NCBI GenBank assembly: GCA_947561395.2
Contig: OX387194.1
Coordinates: forward strand, 18,834,048-18,898,047
DNA: 64,000 bases
Direction of reading: 5' to 3'
Source of the DNA: Buxus sempervirens
Lineage: Eukaryota > Streptophyta > Magnoliopsida > Buxales > Buxaceae
Position 1 is the stretch's first letter, and every line of letters begins with the position of its first letter. A program made the position numbers and the translations under genes. The notes below the pieces were generated by a model. It worked only from the letters and a program-made list of their open reading frames with translations, was not told the origin of the DNA and made no database searches. This document shows, in pieces, positions 56,745-64,000 of this stretch.

Positions 56745-58881
56745 CCTCTTTTATATCAATATCACTTCTGGAATATCACCAATAAATGGAAATCAAAGCA
56801 AAAGTTGCACAAAACCAAGTTGAGTCAAATCCAGAAAATTCGGTTAAAAGCAAGAACCATTTGTCTTGAAATCATTCAAATCTAATTTAAATTGAATCAA
56901 ACCAAATTCATTTGAAAGATTATGATAGATAGAAGACTCATGCAAATTTTCAATCCATTCCGGTTAAAATCCTAGGAGTTATTCTCCTTTGAAATCTGCT
57001 GCTAGAGATAATTAAAAGTGACTAGTGGGCAAGTTTGGAAAATCATTTAGAAAAATCGGCTCCATATAAATCCATGAAATTTGGTTTGAATGAAGTATGT
57101 ATGGCCATCTTTCAGATGAAACTAGCCTCATACAAAAATTCATTCGGATGTGCCTTGGGTGACCTCCCGAACAGGACCCGAAGATCACAGATTTGCCCAG
57201 AAAAGTGCTGTTGACCAGTTCTGAGTAAATCTATTACCCACGACACAAATGGAGTCAAACAATTATGAGACCAACTGGATTTGAAACTAGACATCCAAAG
57301 GAAAACACAGAAATAAGAATCATTCGAATCGAACTTAACACGAACACATGGCGCTCCGTCGAAGTAACAAGTTCCGTATTCAGACCTGAACTGACTTATC
57401 AACTTCGACAGAGAGGTGTCAAAAATCCGCCTAATAGAAATTAATGAAATTTTACAGGCATAAACTAGACAGCCTCACCTTTCCCATGGCTCTAGAATCA
57501 CTCCAAAATTCATCCGGACGATGAAGTTACAAGTCTCCGAAGTTGGGGTACAATTGCTGTCAAGTTAAGCCTTTTTTGAAGAAAATCAACTGAAACAGTG
57601 ATAAAGTGTGTGGAATCCGTCCAAGATAAATTAAAACCATTATGAAAAGATATTGAAGAACCTCTAGGAAGAAATGAGGCACAAGTTCGGCTCACCATCC
57701 TCTCCGATTGGAAAGGATATGCCAAAAACCCCAAAATTGAGCAAAAGTGCCCAAAACCGAGATGTTAGACCTAGAGGTCTTCAAGATTTGAAATAAACTT
57801 GATTGAAATCGATAACGAACATTCCAGAATTGCTTGGGGCTATTTATTTTAGATCTACCACAATGACGGCAATAGATCCAAAATACAAGCCAAATTCGAC
57901 GAAACAAGTGTTATGTGTGTATGTGTAAAAATCCATTCTTTAACAATATAATAACATATAGCATGCATTTAAATCAATCAAATGGGGTTCTAAAACAACC
58001 TAGGGTTCCGTTCCATTATTGTTTCCATTAGTTCTCTCTCCCCGTTACACACGGTTCTTCAAGATAATCTTGGAGTACTTTGAATATGAAACGGTTTTCA
58101 TAGAATCAAAAGGCTTATTCCAACAAGGTTCTAACACTAGGATCAATCCCCAGTCTCGTTTCCCCTAGATCCCGCCTTCATGTTTTACTGCTAGGGGGAG
58201 TCTCGAGGTACTTTGAGTAGGGGAAGGGTTTTCATACACATAGAAGAGGCCTTATTCTACAGAAAGGTAGAAGAAGAGATCTAGATCTAGAATGTAAAAA
58301 CAGAAAAATAAAGAGAGGTTTGAGGCTTACCTGGGCTTCTGGAAGCAAGACTGCAGCGGTTCCCCTCTTCACTCGGAGCTCTTTGATCTCCCACTTATGG
58401 CAAAAGTTCTTTGCAAAAGTTGTTGGCAAGAGTTAATGGCCATTTGCTTAAGGAGGAGCCTCCTATTTATAGGCAAAGGCTAGGGTTAGGGTTGGTGGGA
58501 TGGTAGACACAACATAATGTCTAGAGCCCACCAACCTTAACCCTAAGGCTATTTCCGAGATTTACACTCATTTAATGAAGGATATGATGGTAAAAAGTGA
58601 AAACTCTCGGAAAACCCTAATTTTGGGCAAAAATCATGTATCCGACATATCAGGTCGGATACACAAGCCTCTATATGTATCTGACATATGATGTCGGATA
58701 CATTAAGGCCTGCTCGTATCTGACAACTTATGTCGGATATGAAGAGGTATGCTTGTATCCGACCTGAGTTATCGGATACAAGGAAAAATGCGCATTTCTC
58801 AAATTTTGTGCTGGTTTCAAAGGAGATAATGATTCTTGCCAATTATTCGTCATTTTTACTGTGCAATTTAGGATTTCTACA
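56745..58881 (-). mobile_element. 3' LTR of the outer element, right piece
   Basis: Reverse complement of about 14490-16990. TATA box at 58464-58471, donor-like CCAG/GTAAGC at about 58329, minus-strand start TGTAGAAATCC at 58881. It begins with the second CCTCT. Confidence 0.88.
58637..58783. repeat. TATCCGACA palindrome cluster of the outer element's LTR
   Basis: Four inverted repeats of TGTATCCGACA type, including one where both arms changed together (ATCTGACAT...). They lie about 170-320 bp upstream of the TATA box in the minus reading. Confidence 0.88.
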
Positions 58882-58897
58882 ACTGCCCCTCTTTGCG
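58882..58897 (-). other. Polypurine tract of the outer element
   Basis: On the minus strand GCAAAGAGGGGCAGT borders the LTR, so internal sequence must continue to the right. Confidence 0.88.
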
Positions 58898-59050
58898 GAA
58901 GTTGTGAAGCAATGAGCTGCAAAGATTAGACAAGCCCAAATTGCACTCCCTTAACCATGATTTGCTTGGTTCAATTCAATTTTGCAAAATAATTTTTGGG
59001 TGAAGATTTGGCAAAAAGCCCTAACTTAAAGGGGGCATCTCTCCAAGAGG

Positions 59051-59234
59051 TCTTAAATTCCACTAAGCTCTCGTGGCTATGAAGTGGATTTCAAGCCCAA
59101 AAATAGGATTTTTTGAAAACTGATTTTTTATCAGACCAAGTTAAAAATTGAGTGAATATCTTCCTTTTTGGACCAACACATTTCCCCAAGTTGTCCCAAA
59201 TTCCACTAAGCTCTCGTGGTTGTGAAATGGATTT
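59051..59234. repeat. 139-bp-spaced direct repeat
   Basis: AAATTCCACTAAGCTCTCGT followed by GG and a GTGAA/ATGAAGTGGATTT stretch occurs at about 59051 and 59190. A diverged reverse copy is near 26570 in the gag-only element, marking this as element DNA. Confidence 0.75.
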
Positions 59235-59284
59235 TAAGGCAAAATAGGGTTTTTTTGTGAAAATAGCAGACTTTGTAGCCCATT

Positions 59285-59437
59285 TTTTGCTCTTTCTTTT
59301 TTTCTCTTTTTTTTTCTTTTTCTCCTTTTCTTTTCTTTTTCTCTTTCTTCCTTTTTTCTTTTCTTTTTCTCCTTTTTTCTTTTTTCTTCTTTTCTCTTTT
59401 CTTTTTCTCTTTTTTTTTTTCATTTTTTTTCTATTTT
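59285..59437. repeat. Polypyrimidine (CTTTTT)n tract
   Basis: About 150 bp of almost pure C/T on the plus strand, which produces meaningless Phe- or Lys-rich open frames on either strand. Confidence 0.9.
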
Positions 59438-59452
59438 TCTTTTGTATCCGAC

Positions 59453-59509
59453 ATTTTTGGTCGGATAAGAAAGGTTTCGCTTGTATCCAACATTTTCTGT
59501 CGGATACAT
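59453..59509. repeat. TATCCGACA palindromes upstream of the antisense PMD gene
   Basis: Two inverted repeats, TGTATCCGACA/GGTCGGATA and TGTATCCAACA/TGTCGGATACA, use the same arms as the LTR promoter cluster, but within the internal region. Confidence 0.85.
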
Positions 59510-60871
59510 TAGTTTCTATTTAGTCACGTGCGACCGCGACTTTTCCTTTCTTCTCTTCTTCTCCGAACACTCAGACCGGATACAAGCTCTCCTTCTCCGA
59601 CTGTTGCGCCCATCCTCTCCGACGAACTCCACCAACTCCGGCGAGGATTAAATTCTCTGGTGTTCGTTCACTTCCTGCATTGACCAAGCCCTAGCTTGTT
59701 TTTTTTTTTTCAGTTCTTCACAACTCGACGCTATCATCCATACGCCGGTTAGTTCATTTGATACTTGTACTTGATCGCCCATTTCCCCACTGTTCTCCAC
59801 AAGTGAACAGGATCAGATTTTGTACTCGCCATTGAATCCATGCATACTGACAATATTGGACGAATTGCTCATAGCGTGATTTTCTAATTTTGCATTTCCA
59901 ATTGATGCCATGCTGTTTTTCTTTTCTGCTATTTGCTTTGACCTATCAATTCCTGGTCTGTAATCCTTGATAACATTGGCTTGCTTCTTCGGGGATACCC
60001 GTACCCAAGAACTTTGACTGCCGGTGGGTATTCAATTGCTGATTGTATGCTTGGATTTTTTTTCTTTTCTTTTTCTCGCAATCTGTTCTGATTTTGATCA
60101 GACTACACTTTGCACGATCACCTCGATGCTTTTTAGGTTGTAGGGACCTCTGAATTGCTGATATCGCACTGTCATTCACATTGGCTCTTTCCTGATCTGA
60201 TTGCCAATTCTTGACTTGAATTCGGATTACTTGTTGGTGGTAATTTCCAACTAGATTGTTGACTCTGTATACCTTAAATTCAATTGATCCTGTCGGTATA
60301 TGACAATGTCAGATCTGATTCCAAATATCATGCTGTGTTTTTTTTTTTCTGCAACTTGCTTGGGCTTTTCAATTTAGCATTTTCCCAATCGAGGCGGTGC
60401 TTCTATGATTTGTTCTCGCATGGACTTCGCTTTATGGATTCTCTGCATGGCCACCCCCAACTTGGTGTCCTGGTAGTCTCCTAGTTCTTGCTAGGACTTC
60501 TTTATGCAGTACTGACCTTCTTGCTCTGCTCTTTGTCTTCCTGATTACTTCTGGTAACGCTGAAAGAGAATTAAGAAAATATTAAGCTTCACAGAGATAT
60601 TTTAGGACAATATTTGGAAATGTCTTAGAAACAAAATTTCTGATAAATAACTTAGCACAAAATTGTTAATTAGACAAAAATACCAAAAAACTTTGAACTG
60701 CAACAGAGAACAAAAGTAAGATAAAACTCCCTCAAGACTCAATCCATGATAACTTTGAAAAATTCCGCTAAGATCCCTGATGAACTAGAACTGAAACCTA
60801 GGCCAAAAGCAAGGTAAAATTCCTGATAAATTTGAACTGAAATTTATAAAACACTTCCTTGTTGCTTGTAG
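59510..60871 (+). promoter_or_regulatory. Probable promoter and leader of the antisense PMD gene
   Basis: A CACGTG G-box lies at 59524-59529, followed by a CT-rich leader-like stretch (59540-59660). TTGCTTGTAG directly before the ATG at 60872 looks like a splice acceptor, so a leader intron is likely. No convincing TATA box was seen. No open frame of note. Confidence 0.45.
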
Positions 60872-63500
60872 ATGGCTAGGAGTCGTTTCCGCGTCCGAGA
60901 GGAGGCTGACCCTACTGATCAGCCCTCCACTTCACGGGCTCGGGTAGAGGCGAGTTCTAGTGCTACTTTGTCGGAGCCACTAGATGATTCCAGAGAGAGC
61001 TCTGGAGAGGGTTCTACCGAGGTAGGGATTCCCGATTTTCTTTCCCTCCTTCTATTCTCTTCCTACACAAACCTTTACATTTTTCCATTGAATTTTAGCC
61101 CGTCGATGTGTGTTCGAGCAAATCTTCCTCTTCGGTATCCCCCTTCTCATCTGAGAGGTAGTTGGGGGAAGTTTTGCGAGTTGTATCAAACTCTATCCCC
61201 CGGACTCAGACGGGAGTTCCGCAGATGCCGTTTTGATCATTTTCTGCTTATTCCGTCATTTCGAGCTGATCGCCCTCTCATCTTCGCCATGCTAGAGCGG
61301 TACTTTCCTGACACGCAGTCTTTCCATCTGCCGGATGTTGAGTTGGGGATTCGTCCATCAGATTTTGTCATGCTCACTGGCATCCCCTTGAAGGGTAGGA
61401 CCATAGAGATGGAGCATCCTTCTGCTGCGGATATTGGCACCCTGCTATGGTATGAGGATCTTCCTGAGGCTGCTTGGGATGGTAGGAGTGGACGGATTTC
61501 TATCAGTTGGTTGCGCGGCAGCATTGCTGATCATCCTGACCAGAGGCACGCTATTATTGCTGAGGCTGATGACGGTTTCGTCCCTCTATTTCGATGGGTC
61601 TTCCTGTTGATGCTAGGCAACTGATTTTTCCAAGAGGATACGACGTCGGTCAGTCCTGTCTTCTTGGATGCCCTGAGGGATCTTTGGCAGACAGACGGCT
61701 AGCTTGGGGCCGGTTGATATATGGGACTATATTAGCCGGACTGAGCCGAGTCATCCGAGGTCTGGTTGCTCTGAGGGGAGATGGTATCAGCTGCCGCTTT
61801 TTCTGGTAGATCTTACAAGTAAGGAATATTTTGATTTAATTCCTTGAATTTCTTTTATCTCCTTCTAACTTGTTTTCTTTCTTTGCCAGGTATTCATGTA
61901 TTCATACATGACCTATTTCCGCCCTTCTCCCTTGCCCGGTGCTGCAGCGTTCCCCGTAGCCATACAGTGGTCTGTTCTTGAGAGGGACACGGATAAGCCA
62001 GCCCCGATCGGCCCAGGCGCACTTAGACCACTCCCGTCGTTCTGATGTAATTTTTCCCTCCCCCTTCAATATTCTCTCTTCTTTACCCTATCCTTGTATC
62101 TGACACCTTTTCTTTGATTGCAGCTTATACTGGCCCGCTTCAAGGATGTAGATGACGAGGTTGCTCGTCAGGAGATGGTGTAGGACGCTTTTGAGTGGGA
62201 TGTGCAGCGCCAGTCCTACCAATGTTTCATTGGGAAACTTGGTAGGATTGTGTACCTAGGCAAGCGCCTGTACTTCCAGCACACTAGCGCTCCTCGTATC
62301 CTTGTTCTTCCACCACCCGTTGGCCCTACCATTCTCCTGCCCGGATTTGATGTGGCCCAGTTTGATCAGTGGGAGAATGCAAAGTTGCTTACTGCAGCTG
62401 GTGATTATGATGAGTGGATCCAGAGAGTATCCATTGGGTGCTTGATGGATCGACCCACTTGTGCCGGAGTGACAGAGATCGGCGGGATCTATATCCGGGT
62501 GCATGATGACACTGTAAGTTTCATGATCCTCATCCTTTCATCTAATTTCCTTCAACTCTGCATTAATGACCCTAATTCTGTTCTTATTGGCAGGTTCATG
62601 ATCTGAATGCTTTGCGGGATAGGTTCCAGAGCCAGCGGGCCGTGATCGATGATATGATCGTAGAGCATGACGCGGTCGTGGCCCAGAGGGATGCCCGGAT
62701 CAGAGAGCTGGAGGCTCTGGTTGCCGAGCTTCAGGCTAGACAGGTATCTGATTCTTTACAATTTTATCTCTTTCATTTCCATGTTTCTGTTGTTCTGATA
62801 TAAACTGTTTTGGCTTTTGCAGGGCCCAGTCCCAGATCAGGACGATGCCTTGGAGCCTGATTTTCCTGTTCCTGATCCATCTCCGGTTCAGGCTGTTGAT
62901 CCTGAGGACACCCCAGCTGCTGACCCTATTGTAGCTGATCCCATGGGCCCCTCCTCTCCAGTGGCAGTTCCTGAGCCAGTGGACATCCCTGCTGCTGACC
63001 CTGATCCAGTCACATCTCTTGTACTTGCCACTCCTGGGGCTCCTGCGGACCCTTCCAGCACCTTGTCTCCTGTAGCGGCTCCTGATCCTGCTCCTGAGGT
63101 CCCTGGTAAGTTTTCTTTAGTTTCCTCTCCTTGGTTTATTTTGACGCTTCCATTTCTGACTTTATTTCAATTGACCCAAATATTTCTGTTCCTGGCCCTT
63201 CTTCTGCTACTGCTGGGCCTTCTGGAGCTGCGGGAGCGGAGACTGCTATGGTTGAGGGTCCAGTTGAGCCTGTTCCTGCTGAGCCCAGGGCTTCCTCCCC
63301 AGATTCTGCTCCTGACCCACCTTCAGACCTCTCGGACTACTGCTTGGAGTATCAAATTCAATCCATTATGGGTCGGATGCCTCGCCATGCTGCCGCGCGT
63401 ATCATTTCCCATGTCATTAGTCGTTGACCATCTCGGGGTAGAGGCCGCAGAGGAGGACGTGGCCGAGGACGCGGGGGTGATCCTGCACAGGAGCAATAGA
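60872..63500 (+). pseudogene. Antisense plant mobile domain (PMD) gene inside the outer element, intron-bearing, broken
   Basis: The first block (60872-61620) has a Ser/Glu-rich N-terminus and a PMD core: RFDHFLLIPSFRADRP, FAMLERYFPDTQSFHLP, then VELGIRPSDFVMLTGIPLKG. PMD is the plant domain shared by MAIN/MAIL1-type nuclear proteins and by many transposons. Further open blocks at about 61890-62040 and 62125-62515 continue the family pattern. Block 62595-62742 is a predicted coiled coil (VVAQRDARIRELEALVAEL). Blocks 62820-63105 and 63190-63480 are Pro/Asp/Ala-rich, and a Gly-Arg-Gly-rich tail ends near 63500. Gaps of roughly 75-90 bp with GT starts and T-rich AG ends look like introns. The gene is interrupted in at least a few places and is treated as part of a fossil element. 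It runs opposite to its host element, as aORFs of Tat elements do. Confidence 0.7.
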
Positions 63501-63692
63501 TTAGGATTTTCATTTTTTTTACATCATCATTGTATAAAGAGATTTGTTTATATATAAAAGAAACTTTTTTATTTATTCTCTCTTGTCTGGCTCTCTTTTC
63601 TTTTCAATTTCATGCAATTCATACTTGTATACAGGTGAAACAGGTAAAAAATTTGGATTTTTCTCCATTTTCTCTTTTTTTCCTTTTTTTTT

Positions 63693-63838
63693 TGTATCCG
63701 ACATATCAGATCAGATACATTGAACCTTCCTTGTATCCGGCATGTTATGTCGGATACACATGACTTCTTTTGTATCCGGCATTGTTCATCGGATATGAAG
63801 AGAGGCCTTTGTATCCGGTCTGATATAGCGGATACATT
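63693..63838. repeat. TATCCGRCA palindrome cluster after the PMD gene
   Basis: Four inverted repeats with TGTATCCGRCA-type arms, some diverged. It lies immediately upstream of a plus-strand TATA box at 63848. Confidence 0.85.
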
Positions 63839-63847
63839 AAAACCTGC

Positions 63848-64000
63848 TATAAATGCAACCAGCCTCAGGATTTGAGTCTTTTTCACGAGTTTTTGAGTTT
63901 AGAAAACCCCTTTTTCGTTTTTTTCTTCCTTCCTTTGATCCTTAGCTTGCTCCCATCACCTCTAATGGATTCTGGATCATCCTCTGCTCTACCATTGTCT
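63848..64000 (+). promoter_or_regulatory. Plus-strand TATA box and start of a further transcription unit
   Basis: TATAAAT at 63848-63854 is followed by a CT-rich leader and an ATG at 63965 (MDSGSSSALP, cut by the window end). The arrangement palindrome cluster, TATA box, leader, ATG mirrors the LTR promoters but on the opposite strand. The product is unknown. Confidence 0.45.

Larger units (their letters stand above)
37439..64000 (-). mobile_element. Outermost minus-strand Ogre-like element, running off the right edge
   Basis: Its 3' LTR is in two pieces (37439-37822 and 56745-58881) because the gag-only element was inserted in it. A polypurine tract follows at 58882-58897 and then internal sequence to the window end. 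The internal part holds an antisense PMD gene. Left flank GGTTC (37434-37438) should be its target duplication; the other copy lies outside the window. Host DNA of the PPR island abuts the left edge. Confidence 0.75.

Noticed and set aside
59091-59523. Lys-rich (minus) and Phe-rich (plus) open frames
   Set aside because: Low-complexity polypyrimidine tract.

Overview
This window looks like heterochromatin-type nuclear DNA from a flowering plant with a large, repeat-rich genome. The evidence is Tat/Ogre-type Ty3/gypsy LTR retrotransposons, a plant mobile domain (PMD) gene, and one P-class pentatricopeptide-repeat (PPR) gene. The species cannot be told from the sequence. Nearly everything is nested LTR elements, all read here as fossils. 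The only clear host gene is the PPR gene near 34.7-36.4 kb, and it is broken.

Left stack (1-13,726): a minus-strand LTR (1-3,189, cut by the window edge) sits inside the antisense ORF of a minus-strand Tat/Retand-like element (3,190-13,082). That element still shows gag, protease, reverse transcriptase, RNase H plus a second archaeal-type RNase H, and integrase. It lies in turn inside another LTR, of which 13,083-13,726 is left. Middle (13,741-31,282): a plus-strand LTR is split by a large gag-only element (14,475-29,763; about 2.9-kb LTRs; CTTAG target duplications) whose leader carries long minisatellites. A solo LTR (31,283-34,325) follows, then the host island with the PPR gene (34,326-37,438).

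Right stack (37,439-64,000): a minus-strand element runs off the right edge. Its 3' LTR is split by a complete gag-only element (37,823-56,744; TSD CCTCT). That element's 3' LTR is split by a solo LTR (39,197-43,757; TSD CCCTT), itself split by another solo LTR (40,835-43,605; TSD TGCCC). This is four levels of nesting, three of them with exact 5-bp duplications. A further solo LTR (45,355-46,779) also sits in the second element. The outermost element carries an antisense, intron-bearing PMD gene (60,872-63,500), and the start of another plus-strand transcription unit appears at the window end.

The most interesting signal is architectural. Most LTRs here share one order: an upstream palindrome cluster, a TATA box, a 5' splice-donor-like site 100-400 bp downstream, and in several cases a second palindrome cluster. 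In both gag-only elements a clean splice acceptor lies 50-60 bp before gag, and the minisatellites lie between donor and acceptor. In one element these repeats are tandem hairpins with an invariant loop and stems that change in a compensatory way. An unrelated solo LTR (41.4-41.9 kb) has the same design with another loop. These are readings by eye; no alignment or folding was run.
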